DNA from: Arthrobacter zhangbolii
GTDB taxonomy: Bacteria > Actinomycetota > Actinomycetes > Actinomycetales > Micrococcaceae
Reading direction: 5' to 3'
Assembly (NCBI RefSeq): GCF_022869865.1
Contig: NZ_CP094984.1
Coordinates: forward strand, 1,302,001-1,366,000
Length of the DNA: 64,000 bases
The notes under the pieces were generated by a model. The model searched no databases and had not been told where the DNA came from. It worked only from the letters and a program-made list of their open reading frames with translations. The position numbers and the translations under genes were made by a program. Shown piece after piece: positions 8,585-17,764 of this stretch (position 1 is the first letter of the stretch; each line of letters begins with the position of its first letter).

Positions 8585-8809
8585 ATGCGTATCAGTGACT
8601 TCTGGCGGCTTATGGATGACGAGTTCGGTTCGGCCTATTCACGGGTCCTTGCCGCTGACCTGGTCCTTGCCCCGCTGGGCGGCGTCACCGCTGCGCAGGC
8701 ACTGGATAAAGGGATTGAACCGAAGGCGGTGTGGCTGGCGGTATGCGATATCCAGGATGTTCCGCAGGAACGCCGGCTGGGCCGGGATATAAAACCCAAG
8801 GCCACCTGA
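8585..8809 (+). CDS. DUF3046 family protein
   Basis: A 74-residue acidic/basic cytoplasmic protein starting MRISDFWRLMDDEFGSAYSR, which matches the actinobacterial DUF3046 family by eye. Its place just upstream of recA is also characteristic of that family. A conserved AQALDKGIEPKAVWLAVC region follows. No function is established that I know of; the conserved linkage to recA is the only hint. A TTG three bases before the ATG is in frame, but the ATG at 8585 is preferred. Confidence 0.8.
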   Translation: MRISDFWRLMDDEFGSAYSRVLAADLVLAPLGGVTAAQALDKGIEPKAVWLAVCDIQDVPQERRLGRDIKPKAT

Positions 8810-8853
8810 CGGCGCAGCCGGCGTATTCGAGCGGAACACGCCGGGAACCTTAT

Positions 8854-8869
8854 TCGAATCTTTGTTCGG
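8854..8869. promoter_or_regulatory. LexA (SOS) box upstream of recA
   Basis: TCGAAT-CTTT-GTTCGG matches the actinobacterial LexA box TCGAAC-N4-GTTCGA at 10 of 12 defined positions, and the symmetry extends outward to TAT/ATA on both sides. It lies about 175 bases before the recA start. Confidence 0.8.
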
Positions 8870-8961
8870 ATAAAGATATGCTCCTACACAGGGGTCGGTC
8901 CGAGCCGATGCGGCCCGGAGATATCCACAAGACAATGAGCAACAAGGTCCGGTCAGCCGTT

Positions 8962-8984
8962 TTGTCAGTGCCGCCGGATAGGGT
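8962..8984 (+). promoter_or_regulatory. RecA-NDp (PafBC-type) DNA-damage promoter of recA
   Basis: TTGTCAGTG, eight bases, then TAGGGT exactly fit the described LexA-independent damage promoter TTGTCRGTG-N8-TANNNT found before mycobacterial recA and controlled by PafBC. A transcript would start near 8991, leaving about 55 bases of leader. Confidence 0.8.
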
Positions 8985-9044
8985 CGTTATTAGAAAAGGA
9001 CGACCGGCCTACGGGCCGCTTACTACCACAACACGAGGTGAAGA

Positions 9045-10097
9045 ATGGCTGCTCCAGCCGACCGCGCAAAAGCCCTAGAGGCAGCGCTGGCCCAGATTGA
9101 CAAGCAGTACGGCAAGGGGTCGATCATGCGGCTGGGCGACGAAGTGCGCGCCCCCGCCGAGACCATCTCCACCAGCTCGGTCGCGTTGGACGTGGCGCTG
9201 GGCATCGGCGGGCTGCCGCGCGGCCGCGTCGTGGAGATCTATGGACCGGAATCCTCCGGTAAGACCACCCTGGCGCTCCACGTGGTGGCGAATGCACAGA
9301 AGAGCGGCGGCATCGCCGCGTTCATTGACGCCGAGCACGCCCTGGACCCCATCTACGCTGCCAAGCTTGGGGTGGACACGGACTCACTCCTGGTCTCCCA
9401 GCCGGACACCGGTGAGCAGGCCCTCGAAATCATGGACATGCTGATTGGCTCCGGTTCGGTTGACGTTGTTGTCATTGACTCCGTTGCCGCTCTGGTGCCC
9501 CGCGCCGAAATCGAAGGCGACATGGGCGACAGCCATGTCGGACTCCAGGCCCGCCTCATGAGCCAGGCGCTGCGTAAGATCGCCGGCCGCCTGAGCCACA
9601 CCAACACCACGGCTATCTTCATCAACCAGCTGCGTGAAAAGATCGGTGTCTTCTTCGGTAGCCCGGAAACGACCACGGGCGGCAAGGCGCTGAAGTTCTA
9701 CGCCTCGGTCCGCATCGATGTGCGGCGCATCGAGACCCTCAAGGAAGGCACCAACCCGGTTGGTAACCGGACCCGGGCAAAGATCGTCAAGAACAAGATG
9801 GCTCCGCCCTTCAAGCAGGCAGAGTTCGACATCATGTACGGGGTCGGCATTTCCCGCGAAGGCGGCCTCATCGACATGGGAGTGGAGCACGGCCTGGTCA
9901 AGAAGTCCGGCGCCTGGTTCACCTATGACGGTGACCAGCTGGGTCAGGGCAAGGAAAATTCGCGTAACTTCCTCAAGGACAATCCCGACCTTGCGGACGA
10001 GCTGGAGCGCCGGATCCGGGAAAAACTTGGCATCGGCGTTCCGGCCGCAGAAGCGCCCGCCAACCCCAAGCTGAAGGCAGTGGGGAAGGACTCCTAA
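9045..10097 (+). CDS. recA: Recombinase RecA
   Basis: A 350-residue RecA that forms filaments on single-stranded DNA, catalyses strand exchange and activates LexA self-cleavage. Walker A GPESSGKT is at residues 67-74, followed by the IDAEHALD segment, Walker [21 protein letters not shown], and the DNA-binding loops around [11 protein letters not shown] and [12 protein letters not shown]. No intein is present. GAGGTGAAG precedes the ATG at 9045. Two separate damage-responsive elements lie upstream (LexA box and RecA-NDp promoter). recX follows after about 85 bases. Confidence 0.98.
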   Translation: MAAPADRAKALEAALAQIDKQYGKGSIMRLGDEVRAPAETISTSSVALDVALGIGGLPRGRVVEIYGPESSGKTTLALHVVANAQKSGGIAAFIDAEHALDPIYAAKLGVDTDSLLVSQPDTGEQALEIMDMLIGSGSVDVVVIDSVAALVPRAEIEGDMGDSHVGLQARLMSQALRKIAGRLSHTNTTAIFINQLREKIGVFFGSPETTTGGKALKFYASVRIDVRRIETLKEGTNPVGNRTRAKIVKNKMAPPFKQAEFDIMYGVGISREGGLIDMGVEHGLVKKSGAWFTYDGDQLGQGKENSRNFLKDNPDLADELERRIREKLGIGVPAAEAPANPKLKAVGKDS

Positions 10098-10181
10098 GGT
10101 TCGGGTGCCCTTCGGGCCGGTCCGTTGTAAAGACACGGTCTCCGGAGGGCACCGGCCTTGGCGCCCCCGGCAGAGACAGCT

Positions 10182-11108
10182 ATGGATACTCCGCAGCAGA
10201 ACAACCGGCAGCAGAACACCCCCCAGCAGAGCCCGCCCCGGTCCGGGACCGGACAGGATGAGACGCTGGCGCAGCTGAGACAGCGCCTCGCTGACATCCA
10301 GGCCGGAACCGCGCAGGCCTCCGCAGACGACCCCGCAGGAGCTCCTGCCAACGAACGAAACCGGCCCGGCAGAACCGCGGGACGGCGGAAGGCTGCCGGG
10401 AGCAAAGACTCATCGGGTGAAAGCGACCCGGAAGCCGGCTGGGAAGCATTCAAGGAGGACGGGTTCGGGGAAGAGGCGACAGCTGACGAACCCTGGGCCG
10501 AAGCGGATGCCGCAGGAATAAGCTCCGGCAGGCGCCGGAACAAGCGCGGCAAACCGGGAGGAACCGGGGGGTCCGGGCAGCAGGCGGATGCCGAAACGCT
10601 GACACCGGAAGAGGCGTACAGCGAAGCCAAGGCCATTGTCCTGCGCCAGGTCACGGCATCCCCCAAGAGCCGGAAACAGCTGGAAACGAAACTCGCCGAA
10701 CGGGACATTCCTGCGGAATCGGCGGCGGCCGTGCTGGACCGTTTCGAGGAAGTGCAGCTGGTTGACGACGCCGAGTTCGCCCAGCTCTGGGTCCGCAGCC
10801 GGTCCCAAAGCAAGTCACTTGCCCGCGGAGCGCTTCGGCGGGAACTGGCAGAAAAGGGTATAGCCCCGGATCTTGCGGCCGAAGCACTGGAGCAGGTCAG
10901 TGACGAGGATGAACTCGAGGCAGCCAGGGAACTGGCGCGGCGCAAACTCCAACGGTCAGCCGATCTGGCGGACCGCACGGTACGCGACAAGCAGACGCGG
11001 CGCCTGGTTGGCATTCTCGCCCGCAAAGGTTATTCACCCTCCCTGGGCTTTCGCGTGGCCAGTGAAGTCATCGCCGCTGTCCGGGAGGAACGCGGGGACT
11101 CCGTCTAG
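10182..11108 (+). CDS. recX: Regulatory protein RecX
   Basis: A RecX-type modulator of RecA filaments, about 308 residues, far longer than the usual 150-200. The conserved three-helix-repeat portion occupies the C-terminal half (from about residue 140: AYSEAKAIVLRQVTASPKSRKQLETKL, later VDDAEFAQLWVRSRSQ and RLVGILARKGYSP). The first 130 residues are low-complexity Gln/Gly/Glu-rich and probably disordered. The ATG at 10182 has a weak ribosome-binding site; TTG 10158, nine bases after GGAGGG, is an alternative that adds eight residues. Position after recA supports the call. Confidence 0.85.
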   Translation: MDTPQQNNRQQNTPQQSPPRSGTGQDETLAQLRQRLADIQAGTAQASADDPAGAPANERNRPGRTAGRRKAAGSKDSSGESDPEAGWEAFKEDGFGEEATADEPWAEADAAGISSGRRRNKRGKPGGTGGSGQQADAETLTPEEAYSEAKAIVLRQVTASPKSRKQLETKLAERDIPAESAAAVLDRFEEVQLVDDAEFAQLWVRSRSQSKSLARGALRRELAEKGIAPDLAAEALEQVSDEDELEAARELARRKLQRSADLADRTVRDKQTRRLVGILARKGYSPSLGFRVASEVIAAVREERGDSV

Positions 11109-11204
11109 CACGGCCGGTGCCGCGTTGTCCGCCGGTAACGGCTCAGCCTTCTCGTCTGGAAGCCGGTGTCCAATCAGCGCGCCGTACCGTATGCTGTGCG
11201 AACT

Positions 11205-12572
11205 ATGTTAAAGATGAGGTTTGCGGGGCCCCTGGTGCATTCGGGACGGGAGCGGCCCCGTCGGGCGGCGTCGTTGTCCGCAGTGATCCTGACAGCAGTG
11301 CTGGCTTCAGCCGTGCTCAGCGCAGCTCCGGCACCCGCCGCCGAGTCCTATCCCTCCTGGGAGGACATCCGCGCGGCCCAGTCCTCGGCGTCGGCAAAAG
11401 CCGCTGAAGCGGACCGGGTGGAGGGCTTCCTCACCGAGCTGAGGGAGGAAGCGGGCAGCCTCGGAGATGCCGCCGTCTCTGCGACCAACCGTTACAACGC
11501 TGCCGTGGAAGAGCTTGCCGCCAATGAGCAGCTGTTAATTTCGCTCGCTACACAGCGGGAAGCGGCCGCCGGACACGCCTCGGACCTGATGCGCCAGGTG
11601 GCCGCCTTGGCAGCCCAGACCTATAAGACCGGCGGGGCAGCCGCAGACAGTGCCGCGCTGATGCTGCTGGACGCCGACGGATCCGTGGACGCCCTGCACG
11701 GTGCCGATCTGATGGACCGGGTTTCCTCGCGGGCAGGCAATCTGTATGCGGACGCCCTGGCGTCGGAGAAGGTCGCAGCCGGGTTCAGCGAACAGGAGCA
11801 GCAGGCCCGGGATGCCCGGGCAAAACTGGTCGCCGAAGCCGAACGCTACGTTGAGGAAGCGGATTCGTCCGCCGCTGCCGCTGCTGCTGCCATCCGCGAG
11901 GAGGAAACGCGGAAGTCCGTACTTCTGGCCCAGCTTGCCGAACTCCGGGACAGTACCGTCGAGGCAGAGGAAGCGCGGATACGGGGGATAGCCGCGGAGA
12001 AGGCTTTTCGGGATCAGGAAGCGGCAGCGGAGCGTTCCGCACAGGAATCGCCCCGGCCCGGGGCCGGGCAGGCGGCGGGAGGCGAAGCATCGCCCGAAAC
12101 GGCACCGCCGCCTGTGACATCCCCCTCAATACCCGCCCCGGTAAAACCCGCGCCCGTCGCACCGGCCCCGGTAGCACCCGCGCCCGTCGCACCGGCCCCC
12201 GTCGCGCCTTCGCCGGCCCCGGTGGCGCCGGCTCCGGCGCCTCCCGCACCCGTAGCACCGGTGAACGATCCGGCGGGAGCACAGAACTACGCCGCGGGCA
12301 GAATGGCGAGTTTCGGGTGGGACGGGAACGAGTTCCGTTGCCTGGTCAATCTCTGGAACCGCGAGTCGAACTGGCGCACCAACGCCGCCAATCCCTACAG
12401 CGGCGCCTACGGCATTCCGCAGTCCCTGCCCGGCAGCAAAATGGCAACCCACGGTGCTGACTGGCAGACGAACTATCGGACGCAGATTAACTGGGGGCTG
12501 GACTACATCAAGTACAGGTACGGATCGCCCTGCGCCGCCTGGGCTCATTCCGAAGAGGTCAACTGGTATTAA
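11205..12572 (+). CDS. Secreted coiled-coil protein with C-terminal lytic-transglycosylase-like domain
   Basis: A 455-residue exported protein. A signal peptide (about residues 1-45, ending in an Ala-rich APAPAAES region) is followed by a long Ala/Glu-rich coiled coil (about 46-280), like the N-terminal part of PcsB/RipA-type wall proteins, then a Pro/Ala/Val repeat linker. The C-terminal domain (about 353-455) resembles the aggregation-promoting-factor/Rpf-like lysozyme fold. Glu387 in RESNW sits where the catalytic acid is expected, followed by SGAYGIPQSLPG and QINWGLDYI, with a final NWY. Cleavage of peptidoglycan glycan strands is inferred from family. TATGCT at 11190-11195 lies nine bases before the ATG. 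A paralogue follows directly. Confidence 0.78.
   Translation: MLKMRFAGPLVHSGRERPRRAASLSAVILTAVLASAVLSAAPAPAAESYPSWEDIRAAQSSASAKAAEADRVEGFLTELREEAGSLGDAAVSATNRYNAAVEELAANEQLLISLATQREAAAGHASDLMRQVAALAAQTYKTGGAAADSAALMLLDADGSVDALHGADLMDRVSSRAGNLYADALASEKVAAGFSEQEQQARDARAKLVAEAERYVEEADSSAAAAAAAIREEETRKSVLLAQLAELRDSTVEAEEARIRGIAAEKAFRDQEAAAERSAQESPRPGAGQAAGGEASPETAPPPVTSPSIPAPVKPAPVAPAPVAPAPVAPAPVAPSPAPVAPAPAPPAPVAPVNDPAGAQNYAAGRMASFGWDGNEFRCLVNLWNRESNWRTNAANPYSGAYGIPQSLPGSKMATHGADWQTNYRTQINWGLDYIKYRYGSPCAAWAHSEEVNWY
12147..12199 (+). repeat. 30-bp tandem repeat coding the Pro/Ala/Val linker
   Basis: Two exact 23-base copies (12147-12169 and 12177-12199), 30 bases apart, begin CCCGCGCCCGTCGCACC. 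Degenerate copies continue downstream. They encode APVAPAPVAP units of the wall-spanning linker. Confidence 0.7.
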
Positions 12573-12672
12573 CCCCGGCGTTCTGCCCCGCCCACGCCAG
12601 CCGGATGTTGTCAAGAGCTGCCGTTACCGTTTTGAGACTTTTCCCAGAAAACTCCGGTAGCGTCCAGCGCTT

Positions 12673-13479
12673 GTGACTTCACTTGATTCTTCACGCCGCG
12701 AACAGACCCGTATCCGCCGCGCCCTGCGCCGGCGCCGCCGCCTTCGGGCGGGAGCCGCCGCCACCCTCGGATCGGTAGCCGTACTCGGGGTGTCCGGTGC
12801 GGCCCTGGGAACGGCTGCCGGCGCCAGCCTACGATCTTCGGCCGGGGTGCAGCTGGTGAGCCTGGCTGTACCGCTGCTTGCTTCCGAAGACACCCCGGAT
12901 CCCGCCGGCTATGGCCCGGCATCCGGCTCCGGGCAGAGCGAGCCATCGGACGACCGCGGGAACGACGGCGGCGCCCCCGCCTCCGGGGACGAAGCCGTGG
13001 AGACCGGTGCTCCGGTGGCTGAAGCTGCCGGGGAACCTGGCACGGGAAATCCCGGCACCGACCAGACTGAGGCAGCGGCGGCAGCGGCGGCAGCAGCCGC
13101 CGAGGCAGAAGCAGCTGCAGCCGCGGAAGCTGAAGCCGCGGAGGCCGCGGCCCGCGCCGCCACCCCCGTGGATGATCCCGCCGCCGCGAAGGCCTATGCC
13201 GCCTCCGCCCTGGCACAGCGCGGCTGGGAGGCATCCCAGCTGAGCTGCCTGGATACGCTCTGGACCAAGGAATCGGAATGGCTCACTAGCGCCACCAATG
13301 CCAGCAGTGGAGCGTACGGCATTGCGCAGTCCCTGCCGGCGGAGAAGATGGCATCGGCCGGAACCGACTGGCAGACCAGTTACCGGACGCAGATCAACTG
13401 GGGCCTGGACTACATCTCCTCGCGCTACGGCACACCCTGCAGCGCCCTGAATTTCCACTACGCCAACAACTGGTACTGA
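12673..13479 (+). CDS. Secreted lytic-transglycosylase-like protein, paralogue of the preceding gene
   Basis: A 268-residue protein with a basic N-terminus ([13 protein letters not shown]) and one hydrophobic export/anchor segment (about 30-50). An acidic Ala/Glu linker with poly-Ala runs to about residue 165, and a C-terminal domain (167-268) closely resembles that of the gene before it, including KESEW with Glu200, [27 protein letters not shown] and a terminal NNWY. It lacks the coiled coil. The GTG at 12673 lies nine bases after TAGCGT (12658-12663), the same spacing as its neighbour. A peptidoglycan-acting enzyme is likely; substrate and timing are unknown. Confidence 0.75.
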   Translation: MTSLDSSRREQTRIRRALRRRRRLRAGAAATLGSVAVLGVSGAALGTAAGASLRSSAGVQLVSLAVPLLASEDTPDPAGYGPASGSGQSEPSDDRGNDGGAPASGDEAVETGAPVAEAAGEPGTGNPGTDQTEAAAAAAAAAAEAEAAAAAEAEAAEAAARAATPVDDPAAAKAYAASALAQRGWEASQLSCLDTLWTKESEWLTSATNASSGAYGIAQSLPAEKMASAGTDWQTSYRTQINWGLDYISSRYGTPCSALNFHYANNWY

Positions 13480-13522
13480 GAATAATCCGCGGCGGTATTC
13501 GGGGCCGGAGCATGGGTGGACG

Positions 13523-13528
13523 TACCCT
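13523..13528 (+). promoter_or_regulatory. -10 hexamer of putative leaderless miaB promoter
   Basis: TACCCT, then AGGAGG, then GTG at 13535. The purine run abuts the start codon and cannot act as a normal Shine-Dalgarno. Confidence 0.5.
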
Positions 13529-13534
13529 AGGAGG

Positions 13535-15055
13535 GTGAGTCTGACTGTTTCTTCCCCTGCCCCCGATGCACTGCAGCCAAGCCCGCGCACCTATCAGGTC
13601 CGCACCTTCGGCTGCCAGATGAATGTGCACGATTCCGAACGTATCTCCGGCCTGCTCGAAGACGCCGGATATGTTGCCGCCGACGGCGACCAGGCGGACA
13701 TCGTGGTCTTTAACACCTGCGCAGTCCGCGAGAACGCAGACAACAAGCTCTATGGAAACCTGGGGCTGCTGGCGCCCGTCAAGGAACGCCGCCCGGGGAT
13801 GCAGATTGCCGTGGGAGGGTGCCTGGCACAGAAGGACCGCGAGACCATCCTGCGCAAGGCGCCCTGGGTCGATGCCGTCTTCGGCACCCACAACATCGGC
13901 TCGCTGCCTGCCCTGCTGGAGCGGGCCCGGCACAACGCCAAAGCGGAACTGGAAATCCTGGAATCCCTGGATGTCTTCCCCTCCACGCTGCCCACCAAAA
14001 GGGACTCGGTGTACTCGGGCTGGGTGTCCATTTCCGTGGGCTGCAACAACACCTGTACGTTCTGCATTGTCCCGTCCCTGCGCGGCAAGGAACGCGACCG
14101 CAGGCCGGGGGAGATCCTGGCTGAAATCAAGGCACTGGTGGACGACGGCGCCATCGAGGTGACCCTCCTGGGCCAGAACGTGAACTCCTACGGCGTGGAA
14201 TTCGGCGACCGCGGCGCCTTCGCGAAGTTGCTGCGTGCCTGCGGCGAGATCGAGGGCCTGGAACGGGTCCGGTTCACCAGCCCGCACCCGGCAGCCTTCA
14301 CCGATGACGTCATCGAGGCGATGGCCGAAACGCCCAATGTTATGCCCCAGCTGCACATGCCGCTGCAGTCCGGCTCCGACAAGGTCCTCAAGGACATGCG
14401 CCGCTCCTACCGGTCCAAAAAGTTCCTCGGGATACTGGACCGGGTCCGTGAACGCATGCCGCACGCCGCTATCTCCACCGACATCATTGTGGGCTTCCCC
14501 GGGGAAACCGAAGAAGACTTCCAGGCCACTCTGGACGTGGTGGAGCAGTCCCGCTTTGCCACCGCGTTTACCTTCCAGTACTCCAAGCGCCCGGGCACCC
14601 CGGCGGCTGACCTGCCGGACCAGCTGCCCAAAGCGGTGGTGCAGGAACGCTTTGAACGGCTCACCGCCCTGCAGGACCGCATTGCCGCCGAGGAGAACGC
14701 CAAGCAGGTTGGCACCACCGTTGAGGTCATGGTGACCGCCGGTTCGGGGCGCAAATCGGAAGAAACCGGCAGGCTTTCGGGCCGGTCCCGGGACCAGCGC
14801 CTGGTGCACTTCTCCGTGCCCGAGGGCGCCCCGGTTCCCCGTCCGGGTGATCTGGTAACGGTTCCGGTCACCGCGGCCGCTGCCTTCCACCTGATTTCAG
14901 ACCCGGCAACCGCGGCGGATTACTCACTGCGCCGGTCCCGGGCAGGAGACGCATGGGACAGGGTCCAGGCGGATTCCTGCGGTGTTCCGGCAGGGCCCGC
15001 GGGCACCCGCAAGGGCGTGTCGCTGGGCATGCCTGTCCTGCCGCCGCGTTCCTGA
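13535..15055 (+). CDS. miaB: tRNA-2-methylthio-N6-dimethylallyladenosine synthase
   Basis: A 506-residue radical SAM methylthiotransferase that adds the 2-methylthio group to i6A37 of tRNAs. The N-terminal domain has the three cluster-binding cysteines C27 (FGCQMN), C62 (NTCAVR) and C96 (GGCLAQK). The radical SAM motif CNNTCTFC gives C170, C174 and C177. A C-terminal TRAM domain ends near residue 450, followed by a short tail. miaA follows 7 bases later, so the two consecutive enzymes of the same tRNA modification are co-transcribed; dapF overlaps miaA in turn. Confidence 0.95.
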   Translation: MSLTVSSPAPDALQPSPRTYQVRTFGCQMNVHDSERISGLLEDAGYVAADGDQADIVVFNTCAVRENADNKLYGNLGLLAPVKERRPGMQIAVGGCLAQKDRETILRKAPWVDAVFGTHNIGSLPALLERARHNAKAELEILESLDVFPSTLPTKRDSVYSGWVSISVGCNNTCTFCIVPSLRGKERDRRPGEILAEIKALVDDGAIEVTLLGQNVNSYGVEFGDRGAFAKLLRACGEIEGLERVRFTSPHPAAFTDDVIEAMAETPNVMPQLHMPLQSGSDKVLKDMRRSYRSKKFLGILDRVRERMPHAAISTDIIVGFPGETEEDFQATLDVVEQSRFATAFTFQYSKRPGTPAADLPDQLPKAVVQERFERLTALQDRIAAEENAKQVGTTVEVMVTAGSGRKSEETGRLSGRSRDQRLVHFSVPEGAPVPRPGDLVTVPVTAAAAFHLISDPATAADYSLRRSRAGDAWDRVQADSCGVPAGPAGTRKGVSLGMPVLPPRS

Positions 15056-15062
15056 GGCACCC

Positions 15063-16004
15063 ATGAACTCTGCGCAGCCGGCCGGGCTGCCGGTCATCGC
15101 CGTCGTCGGTCCCACAGGATCGGGGAAATCCGATCTGGGGGTGGCCCTGGCACTGGAACTGGGCGGCGAGGTGATCAACGCCGATTCCATGCAGTTCTAC
15201 CGTGGTATGGACATCGGCACCGCCAAGATCACCGAAGCCGAACGGCGGGGCGTGCCGCACCACCTGCTGGACATCATGGACGTGACTGAGGAAGCCAGTG
15301 TTTCGGCGTTCCAGACGCAGGCACGTGAGCTCATCCGGGACATCAGTGCCCGCGGCAGGTTCCCCATCCTGGTGGGCGGTTCCGGGCTGTATGTCCGCGC
15401 GGCTCTGGACGTGCTGGAATTCCCGGGCACCGATCCGGCAGTCCGTGCCCGGATTGAAGCCGATCTGGAAACGCTGGGACTGCCGGCGCTCCGGGCCCGG
15501 CTGCAGGAAGCGGACCCGGTTTCGGCAGAACGGATCAGTGACGCGCGGCGGGTGGTCCGGGCGCTGGAAGTCATCGAACTGACCGGCCGCCCGTTCAGTT
15601 CCTTTATGCCGGTGCGCGAGTACGTGCGGCCAACCATCCAGCTCGGACTGCGGGTGGAGCGTCCCGTCCTGCATGAGCGCCTTGCCCGCCGCGTGGATGC
15701 CATGGTGGAGCAGGGCCTGCTGGAGGAGGTCCGCCGGCTGGAGCCGCAGGGACTGCGCTCCGGCCGGACCGCGTCGCGGGCCCTGGGGTATGCCCAGTTC
15801 CTGGCGGTACTGGACGGGAAGTTATCCGTGCCGGACGCGGCAGACGCTACGGTGGTGGCCACCAGGCAGTTCGCCCGCCGCCAGCTCACCTGGTTCCGTG
15901 CCGATCCGCGTATCACCTGGCTGGACCATGACGACCCGCAACTGCTCCACCGGGCAACCGAGGCCGTCCGCGGGTGGGGCCGGCCCAGTATCCTTGGTGA
16001 GTGA
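15063..16004 (+). CDS. miaA: tRNA dimethylallyltransferase
   Basis: A 313-residue enzyme that transfers the dimethylallyl group to A37 of tRNAs reading UNN codons, making the substrate of MiaB. The P-loop GPTGSGKS is at residues 16-23, followed by [18 protein letters not shown] and the [11 protein letters not shown] region, and the C-terminal basic [11 protein letters not shown] motif. The ATG at 15063 gives the standard length. Upstream in-frame extensions would overlap miaB and are unlikely. Its stop overlaps the dapF GTG by 4 bases. Confidence 0.94.
   Translation: MNSAQPAGLPVIAVVGPTGSGKSDLGVALALELGGEVINADSMQFYRGMDIGTAKITEAERRGVPHHLLDIMDVTEEASVSAFQTQARELIRDISARGRFPILVGGSGLYVRAALDVLEFPGTDPAVRARIEADLETLGLPALRARLQEADPVSAERISDARRVVRALEVIELTGRPFSSFMPVREYVRPTIQLGLRVERPVLHERLARRVDAMVEQGLLEEVRRLEPQGLRSGRTASRALGYAQFLAVLDGKLSVPDAADATVVATRQFARRQLTWFRADPRITWLDHDDPQLLHRATEAVRGWGRPSILGE
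15989..15994 (+). promoter_or_regulatory. -10 hexamer inside the end of miaA, candidate dapF promoter
   Basis: TATCCT is followed by six bases and the dapF GTG at 16001. This would allow leaderless transcription of dapF independent of miaBA. Confidence 0.4.
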
Positions 16005-16966
16005 CCAATACTTCTGCTGCTTCGAGCCCTGCCGCTTCCCTGTCCGCTTCCGGCCTCCCGGCGTCCCTCGCCGGACTTCCCTTCGCGAAGGGGCACGGTA
16101 CCGGAAACGATTTTGTCCTCATCGCCGACGTTGACGGTTCCCGGAACCTGACGGCTGACGAGGTTGCAGCGGTCTGCGACCGGCACCGCGGGGTCGGGGC
16201 CGACGGGTTCATCCGGGCGGTCCGCTCCGAATTCGTCGCCGAGGGCCGAGCCCTGCTGGAGACGGCGCCGGAGGCGGAATGGTTCATGGATTACCGCAAT
16301 TCCGACGGCAGTGTCTCGGAGATGTGCGGCAACGGAGTGCGAGTATTCGTCCACTTCCTGCTTGAAGAACACCTGCTGGAACTCGGCGAGGGGGAGAGCC
16401 TGGCCATCGGCACCCGTGCAGGGCTGAAGACGGTGAGCCGCATCTCCGGCGGCTACGCCGTGGACATGGGACCGTGGGAATTCATCTACCCGGACCACGC
16501 CGCTGCGAAGGCCATGGACGCCGTCGTAAACGCCGGGGGACTCGAGGTGCCCCGCCCGGGGCTGTCGGTGAATATGGGCAACCCGCACACCGTGGTTGCC
16601 CTCGCCGAGCTCAGCGAACTTGCCGGCACCAACCTGACCGCGCCGCCGTCGGTACAGCCCGAACCGGAGCACGGCACCAACGTGGAATTCGTAGTCCCCG
16701 CGGAGCCGCTGGTTGAAGACGGCGTGGGCCTGGTGACCATGCGCGTACACGAACGCGGCGTGGGGGAGACCCTGTCCTGCGGCACCGGTGCCTGCGCGGC
16801 TGCCGTGGCCGTCCGTTTCTGGGCCGGCGCCCAGGCTCCGGACAGCTGGGCAGTGACCGTCCCGGGCGGCGTCGTCGGCGTCCGGTTCCTGGCCGGCCCG
16901 GAAGGCCGCGAACACGTGGAACTCAGCGGTCCGGCAGTGCTGGTGGCCCGGGGGATGCTGCTCTAG
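16001..16966 (+). CDS. dapF: Diaminopimelate epimerase
   Basis: A 321-residue enzyme converting LL- to meso-diaminopimelate for lysine and peptidoglycan. The two catalytic cysteines are visible: C109 in [11 protein letters not shown] and C260 in [17 protein letters not shown] near residue 34 starts the first half-domain after an N-terminal tail of about 25 residues. The GTG at 16001 overlaps the miaA stop; a TATCCT box at leaderless distance may give it its own transcript. It ends tail-to-tail with the next gene, sharing CTAG. Confidence 0.95.
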   Translation: MTNTSAASSPAASLSASGLPASLAGLPFAKGHGTGNDFVLIADVDGSRNLTADEVAAVCDRHRGVGADGFIRAVRSEFVAEGRALLETAPEAEWFMDYRNSDGSVSEMCGNGVRVFVHFLLEEHLLELGEGESLAIGTRAGLKTVSRISGGYAVDMGPWEFIYPDHAAAKAMDAVVNAGGLEVPRPGLSVNMGNPHTVVALAELSELAGTNLTAPPSVQPEPEHGTNVEFVVPAEPLVEDGVGLVTMRVHERGVGETLSCGTGACAAAVAVRFWAGAQAPDSWAVTVPGGVVGVRFLAGPEGREHVELSGPAVLVARGMLL

Positions 16967-17580
16967 GCAGCGTCGGAGCGGTGCACCTTCAGGATCCTGA
17001 AGGTTTTTGCGGTGCTGTGCCGGGTTACGGCGAACCCGGCCGGCAGCGCTTCGGCCAGCCAGCGCTGCAGCGAATCCGACCCGAGGTTTTTCTGCACCAC
17101 CAGCCAGGCAGTGCCGCCGGAAGCCAGCCGCGGCAGCCAGAGCATCAGCAGGGCATGCAGCTCTTCCTTGCCAATCCGGATGGGCGGGTTGGACCAGATG
17201 GTGTCGAAGCGGACGTCCGGGTCCACGTCCTGCGGCAGGGAAGTAAGGACGTTGTCGCAGCCCAGCGCCGCCGCATTGTCCCGTGTGAGGCCGAGGCTGC
17301 GTTCATTGACGTCCACCGCGTAGATCCGGGCCGCGGGGGAGCGCAGGGCCAGCGTCAGGGCTATGGGGCCCCAGCCGCAGCCAATATCCAGCAGGTTGCC
17401 CGTGGCCGGGGGCGCGGGGACTTCCTCCAGGAGGACGGCGGTGCCCTTGTCAATGCCGTCGGGACTGAAGATTCCGCCGGCGGTCTGCAGCACCCGTTCG
17501 GACCCGGCAAGGGTGACGCGCAGGGGCTTGCGGACCTCGGGTCCGGACGGAGTGGAAGAGAAATAGTGGTCTGAACCCAT
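16963..17580 (-). CDS. Class I SAM-dependent methyltransferase, RsmC-like
   Basis: A 205-residue methyltransferase of the MTS/RsmC type. It has the SAM-binding LLDIGCGWGPIAL, an acidic loop YAVDVNERSLGLT and the NPPIRIG motif (SNPP) used by N-methyltransferases acting on bases. The start MGSDHYFS matches single-domain actinobacterial relatives often annotated as 16S rRNA G1207 methyltransferase; the true substrate is not shown. TAATCT lies eight bases upstream of the ATG. Its stop codon overlaps that of dapF (16963-16966), leaving no room for a terminator. Confidence 0.82.
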   Translation of the reverse strand: MGSDHYFSSTPSGPEVRKPLRVTLAGSERVLQTAGGIFSPDGIDKGTAVLLEEVPAPPATGNLLDIGCGWGPIALTLALRSPAARIYAVDVNERSLGLTRDNAAALGCDNVLTSLPQDVDPDVRFDTIWSNPPIRIGKEELHALLMLWLPRLASGGTAWLVVQKNLGSDSLQRWLAEALPAGFAVTRHSTAKTFRILKVHRSDAA

Positions 17581-17586
17581 AACAGT

Positions 17587-17596
17587 CCAGATTAGT
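17587..17596 (-). promoter_or_regulatory. -10 region of the methyltransferase gene
   Basis: On the minus strand GACTAATCTG includes TAATCT, about eight bases before the ATG at 17580; no Shine-Dalgarno is present. Confidence 0.4.
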
Positions 17597-17764
17597 CGCT
17601 GTGCGGGTCCGCTGCGGAATTTCCGCGGCTCCGCAGCCGTTGTAAGGAACAGTGCAGAGGTGCGGAAATCCATTGCGGTGCCGGCAGGTTTCTGCTGAGA
17701 ATGGTGGCCCGGGAAATGTCCGTTATCTGGCCTACCATGTTAAGTACATCCTCATAAGGAGATT

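Noticed and set aside
9045-10097. Intein in RecA, as in some mycobacteria
   Set aside because: RecA has the normal 350 residues with uninterrupted motifs.
13394-14890. A 498-codon frame opposite miaB
   Set aside because: No domain is visible, and miaB with all six cysteines occupies the plus strand.
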